DNA of 64,000 bases from Chlorobiota bacterium (GTDB taxonomy: Bacteria > Bacteroidota > Ignavibacteria > OLB7), in contig JADJXR010000001.1 of the NCBI GenBank assembly GCA_016710285.1, positions 1,116,001-1,180,000 of the forward strand. The letters run 5' to 3'. The notes beneath the pieces were generated by a model, which worked only from the letters and a program-made list of their open reading frames with translations, searched no databases and had not been told where the DNA came from. Numbering within the stretch: position 1 is the first letter of the stretch; each line of letters begins with the position of its first letter. Below, piece by piece: positions 42,601 through 50,513 of this stretch. Made by a program: the position numbers and the translations under genes.

Positions 42601-42779
42601 TGCGGGCCACGCTGTTCGATCTTCTTGGCCACCAAGTCCGCACAGTTGCCGAAGGGACCTACCCCGCCGGCAACCACAACATCGCCTTTGATTGCAGCGG
42701 CCTGGCAGCGGGGACCTACCATTGCTGGATAACAGCCAACGGCGTGCAGTTGATCCGGAGAGTGGTGGTGGGGGAATAA
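39657..42779 (+). CDS. Secreted subtilisin-like serine protease (S8) with Por secretion tail
   Basis: 1,040 residues from the ATG at 39657, with a signal peptide ending 'ATHARDG'. A propeptide-like region is followed by the S8 domain with the catalytic triad Asp187 ('IIDSGVEWEHPD'), His272 ('YHGTWTSG') and Ser435 ('GTSFSSP'). Residues about 500-640 are beta-sandwich, and about 640-950 look like BNR/photosystem-type propeller repeats ('TVNGGTAWTRA', 'TADGGVTWTA', 'STDRGATWDF', 'SRNGGKTWDP'). The last 80 residues are a type IX secretion sorting domain ('AVMPNPVSGTASLEL'...'GTYHCWITANG'). It is exported and attached or released by the T9SS. Confidence 0.92.
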   Translation: MHHRLLIPARFFWAALLVLLMPFATHARDGSRRGMKPGQAGFLPGTVVLKLKETLPNRRANLQFGIPELDRVITQLGIAERRPLFPLAPWPSGGLFKSTIAQDPIAAGGFNRIYVIRYQNGTDPQLAAEQIAATGLVEFAEPYLTFPLLYAPNDPQRAQQYALNIIQAAQAWDVTQGDSSVAIAIIDSGVEWEHPDLLANIFQNPGESGKDPQGRDRSSNGVDDDNNGYVDDIHGWDLVGGPTLSELQSGTVKPDNNPAPVVSSSQNYQGYHGTWTSGCASAATDNARGIAGTGFRSKILPVKATDDSYATGQVLAALDGIRYAADMRAKVINCSFGAAADPSGVQAYQAVVDYAYAKGALVVAASGNFSINNDQTPHFPANLNHVLSVGASTAQDSAAGFSHYGISVKVYAPGVNILTTQLGGGYVSNGVSGTSFSSPITAGVAALVWAMHPDWTPDQVAMQIRATADNLKVPNGAYAPYFHKRVNAYRAVNLNKDFTGSALTTMPGVELTGYTINGKTTDTLKGRDQTATVRLRLKNLLAPTRNLKIASIDGQVLTTNGAITIPKLGTMEETDQEITVSFSPNAQVLYSEGNIELVLLMSDGAYEAYAKVEIPVSTPGWKKKFDPPTAEFEGSSIKAVSNQVAWASGNVSNVPYITRTLNGNTWSNLIRVTSSQEPLYVITGRSGQLAWGGTGPTSGQAAVYRTVNGGTAWTRASVASITNFVNGIHFFDNQNGIVLGDPLNGKWGIGTTADGGVTWTAIATPLSVARSTEVAWNNAYAVVGDTIWFGTNNSRIYFSTDRGATWDFGTTPTVNSFGVAFANGNDGLATFNQGSDGTGAPMIAVSRNGGKTWDPTTLPFNGALPQSVTFVPGTTRAFVATQAGIFETSDFGASWKQMAAPIMPYQGLVLSAQADTGKNVSAFGINGVGQTINLKESAQPVQPTAVPTATDATNGITASAVMPNPVSGTASLELVLPRAANLRATLFDLLGHQVRTVAEGTYPAGNHNIAFDCSGLAAGTYHCWITANGVQLIRRVVVGE

Positions 42780-42805
42780 CCCCTTTTCCAGCACGATTAA
42801 ACGAC

Positions 42806-42893
42806 AAAGGCACCAAGCGCACAGAGGGGGCAAAATCAAAAGAGAGGGGGGGTCTTCTCCCTTCTTTTTTCCCTTTCTGCGCTTGGTGCCTTT
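42806..42893. terminator. Large inverted repeat after subtilase gene
   Basis: AAAGGCACCAAGCGC (42806-42820) and its perfect complement (42879-42893) enclose a 58-nt loop that contains a run of G and a pyrimidine tract. It could be a terminator or a mobile palindromic repeat. The rest of the 342-bp gap (42780-43121) holds only the DUF1800 gene's GGAGGG ribosome binding site. Confidence 0.5.
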
Positions 42894-43121
42894 ATGGTGA
42901 TACTCAATCCTTCTTCCCAAACCCACGTTACGTTCGTTCGCGTTCGTGACTCACCCCAAAAGCCCCACCATCCGCAGTTGGATTTTCCCCTCTCACTTTC
43001 TATCACAATCGTGGGAACCGAACGTGCGGAAGCGACTCCAAGCCCCCTGCCTCCCCCATTTTTTTGACAAGCAAGCAAACCGAACTTCTCAACCAATACA
43101 TTCCTTTTGGAGGGATAACCG

Positions 43122-44744
43122 ATGGATCGCCGAAACTTCCTAACCTTTGGAACACCACGCCGCGCCACCCCCCAGCAGGGGACGCAGACAAACCAACGGA
43201 ATGGCGGGGCGCAAAATCCCCCAGCATTCCTACGCCGCACAACCGCTGGGCTTGAGCCATACAGCGGGCCATTCACCTACAAAGAGGCCGCGCACCTGTT
43301 GCGCCGCTGCGTGGTTGGTCCCACCGAAACCGAAATCCGCCAGGCCGTGACCGATGGATTTGAGGCCACCATGCAGAAACTGTTCACCCCGTTTACCCCT
43401 GCGCCAACGTTTATCCAAGATTGGGTTGGGCAGGATCCGCAAATCCGCCCCGCCGATGCAAGCCAAGCCCAAGCCTTCCAGGATACCGTCTTTCAGCATC
43501 GTGAAATGTTGCTGAAATGGTGGATGAACACCATTGCCACTTCCCCCACCTCCATCCAAGAGCGAATGGTGATCTTCTGGCATAACCATTTCACCAGCGA
43601 GATGCAGGCGGTGAACATCGCCGAATTCATGCACACCCAGAACCAACTGTTCCGCAGCATGATGTTTGGCAACTTCAAGCAGTTCGTCAAGGATGTCACC
43701 AAAGACGTTGCCATGCTTATCTACCTTGATGGAATCAAGAACTACAAGCAAGGACAACGGAGCAATATCAACGAGAACTACGCCCGCGAGCTTCAGGAAC
43801 TTTACACCATGGGGGTAACCGATTGGGATGGGAACCCGAACTACACCCAAGAAGACGTTAGCGAAGCCGCGCGTGCGTTAAGCGGATGGGGATTTAGCCC
43901 CAGCACAAAAGGAACGTTGTATGCGGGGCTGAACAGCCTGTTCCTGACGCAGCGGTGGGACAGCGGAAACAAGACCTTTTTGGGGAAAACCGGAGCATGG
44001 AAGGCGGATGATATCGTTGATATCATCTTTGAGCAGCGGGCGGATCAAGTGGCAAAATTCATGTGCGAGAAATTCTACCGCTGGTTCGTGTACGACATCC
44101 CCGACCGCACGATAATCACAGCAATGGCGGAGACGTTCCGGTCGAATAATTGGGAGATCAAACCGGTGATTGAGCAGCTTCTGCGAAGCGCGCATTTCTT
44201 TGATGACACGAACATCGGCGCGTTGGAGAAAAGCCCGGTTGATTACATGATCGGCGCAATCCGCCAGCTTTCCTTGAAGGATGTGCCGGACTTCAACGGG
44301 CAAACCGGGCGCGCCACCCAGGACCTGCGCAACCGGATGAACACACAGGGGATGGTGCTGTTCGATCCGCCAAACGTGAAAGGCTGGCCCGGCGGGCGCA
44401 CCTGGGTAAGCACCAGCACGCTTCCAATCCGCCAAAAATTCAGCATTGACGTTGCCGATGGCGTTCTGAAAAATCGCCAAACCCCGATCTACGGTTTCGA
44501 CCCCATTCCCTTTGCCAAGCAGTTCAGCGACCCGAACGACCTTACGGCCCTAAGCAACGAAATGGCGCGGTTCCTTCTGAACACCGAGCCATCGGACCAA
44601 GAACGCCAGATGTTGTTCGACACGATCCTTGACGGGGGGAAGGATTACGAATGGAAGATTGACGACCCGACCCAGAAGCCTGATGTCCGCATCAGAAAAT
44701 TCATCAAGGCCGCGGTCCAATTAGCGAAGTATCAACTCTACTGA
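43122..44744 (+). CDS. DUF1800 family protein
   Basis: 540 residues. ATG at 43122 follows GGAGGG by eight bases. 'YKEAAHLLRRCVVGPTETEIRQAV' and 'WHNHFTSEMQ' with 'NENYARELQELYTMGV' and 'DPPNVKGWPGGRTWVST' are hallmarks of DUF1800. The start 'MDRRNFLTFG' is twin-arginine-like but no hydrophobic core follows. DUF1800 proteins are nearly always encoded with DUF1501 proteins, as here (58-bp gap), and the pair is thought to act in the envelope, but the biochemistry is not known. Confidence 0.9.
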   Translation: MDRRNFLTFGTPRRATPQQGTQTNQRNGGAQNPPAFLRRTTAGLEPYSGPFTYKEAAHLLRRCVVGPTETEIRQAVTDGFEATMQKLFTPFTPAPTFIQDWVGQDPQIRPADASQAQAFQDTVFQHREMLLKWWMNTIATSPTSIQERMVIFWHNHFTSEMQAVNIAEFMHTQNQLFRSMMFGNFKQFVKDVTKDVAMLIYLDGIKNYKQGQRSNINENYARELQELYTMGVTDWDGNPNYTQEDVSEAARALSGWGFSPSTKGTLYAGLNSLFLTQRWDSGNKTFLGKTGAWKADDIVDIIFEQRADQVAKFMCEKFYRWFVYDIPDRTIITAMAETFRSNNWEIKPVIEQLLRSAHFFDDTNIGALEKSPVDYMIGAIRQLSLKDVPDFNGQTGRATQDLRNRMNTQGMVLFDPPNVKGWPGGRTWVSTSTLPIRQKFSIDVADGVLKNRQTPIYGFDPIPFAKQFSDPNDLTALSNEMARFLLNTEPSDQERQMLFDTILDGGKDYEWKIDDPTQKPDVRIRKFIKAAVQLAKYQLY

Positions 44745-44802
44745 GCGCGATGCCAGACGTATCCAATCAACCATCAACACAACCGAAATCAGAAGAGGAA
44801 TT

Positions 44803-46350
44803 ATGAAACGCAGAACGTTTATACAGCGGCTTGGGGCAACGGGCATCGTGCTCCCGATAGCAATGGGCTTCCCCCGCGTTCGGGCTTTTGCCAAGCCCCC
44901 CGCCAACTCCCATTTCATGGGGCTTTTGGGCGCAACCAACGATAACGTGATGGTGATGATCCGCCTTGCCGGCGGCAACGACGGCCTGAACACCATCGTC
45001 CCTTACACCGACAGCACTTACTACAACGCCCGCGCAGGCGACAGCTTGGGAATCCCCGAAAAAGATGTGGTGAAACTTCCCGACAGCGCAGCACTTGGCT
45101 TGCACCCAAGCCTGGGACCGTTGGCCGAACTGTACACCGAAAAGAAGTTCGCCATTGTGCAAAGCGTTGGTTATCCCAACCAAAATCTTTCCCACTTCCG
45201 CAGCACCGATATTTGGTTAAGCGGAAGCGATTGGAACGTTTATGACAACGCCGGATGGTATGGCAAGTACTTGGAAAAGGTCTATCCCGATTACCCCGAC
45301 GTGCTGCCATCGGACCCGTTTGCGATTGAGCTGGGGACCTACCTAAGCACCACGCTGATTGGGGAGAACAACAACATGGGGGTTGCCGTCGCCGACCTTT
45401 CCTACATCCCAGGCCAGCCCGATAGCGACCCCGTGCGGGGAACCCACGCGGGGGAAGAAGAAGCCTACGTGCGGGAGATTGCGCGGCAATCCAACGTCTT
45501 CTCGAACGCAATCCTTAGCGCGGCCATGCGCCAGCTTACCAACAAAGTGACCTATCCAACAGGGAACGTGCTTGGCACCGCGCTGGCATCAATCGCACGG
45601 TTAATCGCGGCGGGGCTGAAAACCCAGATGTACATCGTCAACATTGGGGGATACGACACGCACTCCAACCAGCTTGAAGCCCAAGCCAATCTCCACAAAA
45701 TTTTTGCCGATGCAGTGAAGGCGTTCCAGCGGGATATTGAGGCGTTTGGGCTGGACAAGCGCGTCTGCACGATGACCGTCAGCGAGTTCGGGCGGCGCGT
45801 GGCATCGAACGGTGGCGGAACCGACCACGGATCGGCAGCACCGCTGTTCGTGATTGGGACGAACGTCAACGGCGGACTGTTCGGCACCGCGCCAAACCTG
45901 ACAGACCTTGAAGGACCGGGGAATATCAAGATGCAGTTCGACTTCCGGCAGATCTACGCATCGGTGTTGGGCCAGTGGTATGCCGCGCCGGAGGAAATGA
46001 TTCAGCCCGGGCCGCTTCCGCGCCACTTCGACCAGTTGCCAATCTTCAAAGCCAGCAGCCCAACCGGAGTGGATTACGCCAACGAAGCCGCCGCAGGCAT
46101 GACGCTTGGCCAGAACTACCCGAACCCCGCAAGCAACGGAACAACCTTCCCAATCACAGGGGTCCCAGCCGGCGCGGCTGCGCGGCTGACGATCCACTCG
46201 TTGGATGGCCGGGAAGTGTTCGCGCAAAATGTCCCGGCTGGGCAATCCAGCATCTACTTCGACACGCGAGTGCTGGCACCGGGAAGTTATATCACCACGC
46301 TGACAGCAGGCACGGCACGCCGCACCCGCTCGATGACCGTGGTCCGCTAA
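44803..46350 (+). CDS. DUF1501 family protein with Tat-like signal and Por secretion tail
   Basis: 515 residues. 'KRRTFIQRLGATGIVLPIAMG' (residues 2-22) is a twin-arginine signal. The DUF1501 domain follows with 'LAGGNDGLNTIVPY', 'GLHPSLGPLAELY', 'QSVGYPNQNLSHFRSTDIW' and 'VSEFGRRVASNGGGTDHG', a sulfatase/phosphatase-like fold. The last 75 residues are a type IX sorting tail ('LGQNYPNPASNGTTFPI'...'LAPGSYITTLTAG'). Export by Tat followed by T9SS would be unusual. It forms an operon with the DUF1800 gene. Confidence 0.9.
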   Translation: MKRRTFIQRLGATGIVLPIAMGFPRVRAFAKPPANSHFMGLLGATNDNVMVMIRLAGGNDGLNTIVPYTDSTYYNARAGDSLGIPEKDVVKLPDSAALGLHPSLGPLAELYTEKKFAIVQSVGYPNQNLSHFRSTDIWLSGSDWNVYDNAGWYGKYLEKVYPDYPDVLPSDPFAIELGTYLSTTLIGENNNMGVAVADLSYIPGQPDSDPVRGTHAGEEEAYVREIARQSNVFSNAILSAAMRQLTNKVTYPTGNVLGTALASIARLIAAGLKTQMYIVNIGGYDTHSNQLEAQANLHKIFADAVKAFQRDIEAFGLDKRVCTMTVSEFGRRVASNGGGTDHGSAAPLFVIGTNVNGGLFGTAPNLTDLEGPGNIKMQFDFRQIYASVLGQWYAAPEEMIQPGPLPRHFDQLPIFKASSPTGVDYANEAAAGMTLGQNYPNPASNGTTFPITGVPAGAAARLTIHSLDGREVFAQNVPAGQSSIYFDTRVLAPGSYITTLTAGTARRTRSMTVVR

Positions 46351-46377
46351 TCATAAACATATTGGGTACAGAGGGGG

Positions 46378-46417
46378 GCAGCCCTTCCGGCAATTGCTGG
46401 AAGGGCTGCGTTTTTTG
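46378..46417 (+). terminator. Rho-independent terminator after DUF1501 gene
   Basis: GCAGCCCTTCCGGCA and its near-complement form a stem around a 3-nt loop, followed by GTTTTTTG, 28 bp after the stop. Confidence 0.85.
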
Positions 46418-46616
46418 TGATGCCTGGTTCTGGCTGGTGATTCTTCTACTTATGGTTTCTGCTTGCGACCTTCCAGCAGCTTTGCGGGCAAGAACAGCGG
46501 CTTGAAAGATTCCGTGACGGGCTTCCGATGAAGGCTTGCTACGCCGCCAGCCTGCTGTATTTTCCCTTGCTTCTGCCAACTTGCTGCGTAGGAATATCCG
46601 TCCTGATTCTACTGAC

Positions 46617-48257
46617 ATGCGCATGCCGTCCAATCGTACACCTTCTCTCTTTCCAGCACTCTTTGGTTCGGAGGAATCCCGGCTTCCCCGTTGGGTTTGG
46701 CTTGCTGGTTGGTGTGCAATGGTGCTGCTGGCACTTCCATCACTGATGGCACCGATGGATATGGATGGCGCGTTGTTCTATATCAGCGGCCTGAAGATTC
46801 TGCATGGCCAAATCCCCTACCGCGATTTCTTGGACCTGAAGCCGCCGGGGATTTACTACATCTACGCCGCTGCCATCGCGCTGTTTGGGGAGCATGGCTG
46901 GGCTATCCGGCTGCTTGATTTTCTGGTTCAAATCGGAACGGTTGCCCTGTTGGTGACGATGATTCGCCGCACTACCCAATCCGATCGGTGGGCGTTGCTT
47001 AGCGGGTTGATGTACGCGTTGCTCTATTTCAGCCAGCTGTTCATCTACATGGCGCAAGTGGAGTGCTTTGCCAACCCGCTCCATATCGGAATTCTTTGGC
47101 TACTGCTGAAACCCCGAACCCCACGCAACACCCTTGCTATCGGATTGCTGATTGGCTGTCTATTTCTGCTGAAAACAAGTTTCATAGCGGTTGCCGGCGT
47201 GGCAGTAGTGGCGTATCTATCGGAGGCTGAAGGGGGATGGAAAGCGCGATTGCAGTGGATAGCCCTAACCGCTGCCGGGGTTGCTGCTGGCGGGGTAGCA
47301 CTTGTGGCCTATCTTCTGCTTGCGGGCAATTTCAGCGATTACTTGGCAATGCAGGCGTTCGTGAAAGGGTATGCCTCAATCCAGTGGGCGCACCCACTCC
47401 AGCTTGTACAAAGCGGCATTCGCGAAATTCCCTGGTACTTCAGCAACACCTACTCCATTCTCTTCTCACTGCTGACGTTTGCCGGCATTGCAGCGGTGAT
47501 CGCTCGCCGCCCGGCCATGCCTTCCGCTATTCCGCAACCCGACCAAAACTCTTTGCGGCTGCTTCGCTATTCCACCTTGATTTTTCTTGCCCTGCTGGCA
47601 ACGATAATCGTAGAAGCGAAGTATCTAAGCTGGCATTTCTGCCGATTATTTGCCCCGGGAATGATCCTTGCCGGATGGGGCGGCGCGATAGTACTCCGGC
47701 GATTATCCGCAGCGCGCCGCACCGCAGTGGATTGGGGGATTGCTGGGGTCATCGCCGCTCTGCTGCTGGTCTTTAGCCCGATTACCCGATACCTGTATCA
47801 CAACCACGGCAACTACATTTTTGCAACCAACGGGGAAGCGGCGTTCGACCAATTCATCCAAGCAGATTCCATCAGCTATCGCTATGCCGAATACCGGGCG
47901 ATTGGGGAGTATATCCAACAACACCGAACCGATGGCGACCACTTGTTTGCGGCATCGGGAGCCGGCGCAATGGCGCACTTCTACGCCAAGGATCTGCCAG
48001 AAACAAAGTTCTATCACACCTGCTTCCTGATTGCCCCCTACACCCCGCAGCAGTGGCGTGCCGAGGCCACTTCCTACCTGCTCACCAATCGCCCCCGCTT
48101 TGTGCTGGCCCAAAACGACGCAATGCCCCACATCACCGGAAACGACAGCACCTCACTTCAGATGCTTCGCTCGCTGCCCGGGGTGGACTCGCTTCTGGAA
48201 AACAGCTACCGCATCGTCTATCAATCCGCCATGACCCGGCTCTACCAGCGGAAGTAG
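46617..48257 (+). CDS. Membrane glycosyltransferase-like protein (GT39/ArnT superfamily)
   Basis: 546 residues from the ATG at 46617. About ten to eleven membrane helices; the first loop carries 'MDMDGALFYISGLKILHGQIPYRDFLDLKPPGIYYIYA', the acidic motif and 'KPPG' that mark the GT-C superfamily of dolichyl/undecaprenyl-phosphate sugar transferases. The C-terminal part beyond residue 400 is soluble and probably periplasmic. Substrate not known; the gene stands alone. No strong ribosome binding site, so the start could be the ATG six bases further on. Confidence 0.8.
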   Translation: MRMPSNRTPSLFPALFGSEESRLPRWVWLAGWCAMVLLALPSLMAPMDMDGALFYISGLKILHGQIPYRDFLDLKPPGIYYIYAAAIALFGEHGWAIRLLDFLVQIGTVALLVTMIRRTTQSDRWALLSGLMYALLYFSQLFIYMAQVECFANPLHIGILWLLLKPRTPRNTLAIGLLIGCLFLLKTSFIAVAGVAVVAYLSEAEGGWKARLQWIALTAAGVAAGGVALVAYLLLAGNFSDYLAMQAFVKGYASIQWAHPLQLVQSGIREIPWYFSNTYSILFSLLTFAGIAAVIARRPAMPSAIPQPDQNSLRLLRYSTLIFLALLATIIVEAKYLSWHFCRLFAPGMILAGWGGAIVLRRLSAARRTAVDWGIAGVIAALLLVFSPITRYLYHNHGNYIFATNGEAAFDQFIQADSISYRYAEYRAIGEYIQQHRTDGDHLFAASGAGAMAHFYAKDLPETKFYHTCFLIAPYTPQQWRAEATSYLLTNRPRFVLAQNDAMPHITGNDSTSLQMLRSLPGVDSLLENSYRIVYQSAMTRLYQRK

Positions 48258-48264
48258 CTGCCCC

Positions 48265-48690
48265 TTACTCCAACCGGCGCAGTTCCTGCAGCGTCCGCTC
48301 GTTGCGGACGTTCCCCGTGTTCAGCGTGCTGGCTGGCTCGAACAGCAGCAGATGGACCTCCTGCTCGGCAATCGGCAGATGCTCCACGCCGCGTGGGACG
48401 ATGAAAAACTCGCCAGCTTCAATCCGGACCTCACGGTCGCGAAGCCGCATCAGCAAGGTTCCTTTCAGGACAAGGAACAGCTCATCCTCCTGCTCGTGAT
48501 GATGCCACAAGAACTCCCCGTGCAGCTTGGCAACTTTCACCAGCTGCCCGTTCAGCTCCCCAACAATCATCGGCGACCAGTAGCTGCCAACAGATTCAAC
48601 AGCATCGGCAAGATTGACTTTTTCCAGACCAGAGCTCCTACGATTGGTGCTTCCAGAACTGGCATTTTCAGGGTTGAATTGTTCTTGCAT
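48265..48690 (-). CDS. Small cupin-domain protein
   Basis: 141 residues from the ATG at 48690. A single cupin fold: 'WHHHEQEDELFLVLKGTLLMRL' (metal-binding His/His/Glu motif) and 'GEFFIVPRGVEHLPIAEQ' (second motif with His). This is typical of small standalone cupins with sugar-isomerase-like or sensing roles. A near-consensus -7 element (TATCATTG) lies at 48731-48738. It is divergent from the ATP-grasp gene. Confidence 0.85.
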   Translation of the reverse strand: MQEQFNPENASSGSTNRRSSGLEKVNLADAVESVGSYWSPMIVGELNGQLVKVAKLHGEFLWHHHEQEDELFLVLKGTLLMRLRDREVRIEAGEFFIVPRGVEHLPIAEQEVHLLLFEPASTLNTGNVRNERTLQELRRLE

Positions 48691-48869
48691 AGCGTGTTGA
48701 AGGATTACGGTGTGAGTTATCAGAACGCAACAATGATAGCCTTTCTTTTGCAGCCCGTTGGCCGTTCGATAATTTCCCCGCCAAACTTGCAGAAGCCGCG
48801 CAGCGATTGCAGCCATTGGCAATCCGGCACAGCCCATCCGACCTTCACAGAAAACAGCCTCACAAGAAT

Positions 48870-50402
48870 ATGTCCACAGAGCTTCAGGAACCCAGCATCG
48901 CCCGGCAGGAAAGCAACGAAGCGTTCGACGCGCTTCAGCAAAAACTGATTCCCCTTTGGAAGTCCATTCAAAGCCTGAATCACGATGAGCAAACCATTGT
49001 GATTATCCCATCGTTCGCCGTGGACCTGCCGCTGAAAGGGAGCGAGCTTCAGGCGTACGAGGAGCGTTTTCTGTTCCTGCTGTTTCTGCTGCGGCAGCCG
49101 CGCGCGCGGGTGATCTACGCCACCTCGCAGGCGATTCATCCATCGGTCATTGATTATTATGTAAGCCTGCTTCCTGGCGTTATCGCAAGCCACGCACGCC
49201 GCCGGTTGTTCCTTGTTTCCCCGCTTGATGCTTCCACCACTCCGCTCACCAAAAAGTTGCTGGCGCGCCCACGGTTGCTGGCCCAGATTAAAGAGTTGAT
49301 CCCCGACAGCGAGCGCGCCCACCTTGTCCCGTTTAGCACCACCGACGACGAGAAGGAACTGGCCTTGCAGCTGGGAATCCCGATGTACGGGGCGGACCCC
49401 AAGTTCTTCCCGCTTGGTACCAAAAGCGGCTGCCGGAAAATCTTTGAGGAAGAAGGCGTTGCCCATCCAATCGGCGAGGAGGATTTGTGGAGCATTGATG
49501 ACCTTATCGCCGCCATTGCCCGGATGCGTGCAAAGAAGCCGCGGCTGGAACAAGTGATTGTGAAACAGAACGATGGAGTAAGCGGGTTCGGCAACGCGCT
49601 GGTGGACCTTCGCCAGCTTCCCCCCGCCGGAAGCGATGCCGAGCTTGCCGCCATTGCCGAACGGCTCCACTCCATGCAGTTCGATTCCCCCGCCGTGCAG
49701 TATGCCAGGTACATCAGCGGGTTCCAGGCGCAAGGAGGGATTGTTGAGGAACGAATCGTTGGCCAGCAGTTCCGCAGCCCCAGCGTCCAGATGCGGGTGA
49801 CACCGCTTGGGAAGGTGGAACTGCTTTCCACCCACGACCAATTGCTGGGGGGGCCGGAGGGCCAAAGCTACCTGGGCTGCAAGTTCCCCGCCAACCCAGA
49901 ATATGCCTTGCTGATAAGCCAAGAAGCGATGAAAGTTGGGGAGCGATTGCAACGCGAAGGGGTGCTGGGGCGGTTTGCCATTGACTTTGTTGTGGTCCGC
50001 TCCGAAGGGGAAGCATGGCAGCCATACGCGATTGAGCTGAACCTGCGGAAAGGGGGAACAACCCACCCGTTCCTAACCCTCCAATTCCTTACCGACGGGA
50101 CCTACGACCCGATGACCGCAGAGTTCACCGCGCCAAGCGGGCGGAAAAAATTCTTTGTGGCAAGCGATCATATCGAGTCGGAGAAGTACCGCGTGTTCAC
50201 CCCCGATGACCTGTTCGACATCATCGTGCGGCGGGGCCTCCATTTCGACCAATCACGCCAAACCGGAATCGTGTGCCACATGATGACCTCCCTTGCCGAG
50301 TGCGGGCGCATGGGCTTCACCGCCGTTGCCAACTCCATGGAGGAAGCCGAAGCGTTGTATCACCGCGCCATCGAGATTCTGGACCAAGAAGCCAACGGAT
50401 AA
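48870..50402 (+). CDS. ATP-grasp peptide ligase, PGM1-related
   Basis: 510 residues from the ATG at 48870. The first 170 residues form the pre-ATP-grasp part ('RVIYATSQAIHPSVIDYYVSLLPGVIASHARRR'). ATP-grasp motifs follow: 'VIVKQNDGVSGFGNALVDL', 'IVEERIVG', 'AIDFVVV' and 'AIELNLRKGGTTHPF' (Glu and Asn for metal). This matches the family named for PGM1, the ligase that joins peptides to an unusual amino acid in pheganomycin synthesis. The C-terminus ('CHMMTSLAECGRMGFTAVANSMEEAE') is also family-typical. No peptide-precursor or other biosynthetic gene is adjacent, so the substrate is unknown. Confidence 0.85.
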   Translation: MSTELQEPSIARQESNEAFDALQQKLIPLWKSIQSLNHDEQTIVIIPSFAVDLPLKGSELQAYEERFLFLLFLLRQPRARVIYATSQAIHPSVIDYYVSLLPGVIASHARRRLFLVSPLDASTTPLTKKLLARPRLLAQIKELIPDSERAHLVPFSTTDDEKELALQLGIPMYGADPKFFPLGTKSGCRKIFEEEGVAHPIGEEDLWSIDDLIAAIARMRAKKPRLEQVIVKQNDGVSGFGNALVDLRQLPPAGSDAELAAIAERLHSMQFDSPAVQYARYISGFQAQGGIVEERIVGQQFRSPSVQMRVTPLGKVELLSTHDQLLGGPEGQSYLGCKFPANPEYALLISQEAMKVGERLQREGVLGRFAIDFVVVRSEGEAWQPYAIELNLRKGGTTHPFLTLQFLTDGTYDPMTAEFTAPSGRKKFFVASDHIESEKYRVFTPDDLFDIIVRRGLHFDQSRQTGIVCHMMTSLAECGRMGFTAVANSMEEAEALYHRAIEILDQEANG

Positions 50403-50445
50403 CGCCAGCAGCGGGCAGCCCGATTCAACAACAGATCAAAAACAG

Positions 50446-50488
50446 AATGGGCAAGAAGCAACATCACTGCTTCTTGCCCATTGTTTTT
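50446..50488. terminator. Terminator hairpin between convergent ATP-grasp and LCP genes
   Basis: AATGGGCAAGAAGCA / TGCTTCTTGCCCATT, a perfect 15-bp stem with a 7-nt loop, then GTTTTTG on the plus strand. Confidence 0.8.
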
Positions 50489-50513
50489 GCGCGAAGGTTC
50501 GCCGGAAAACCAG

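Noticed and set aside
48720..50066. 448-residue open frame on the minus strand
   Set aside because: It lies entirely opposite the ATP-grasp gene, whose motifs are clear; its composition is that of a GC-rich shadow frame.
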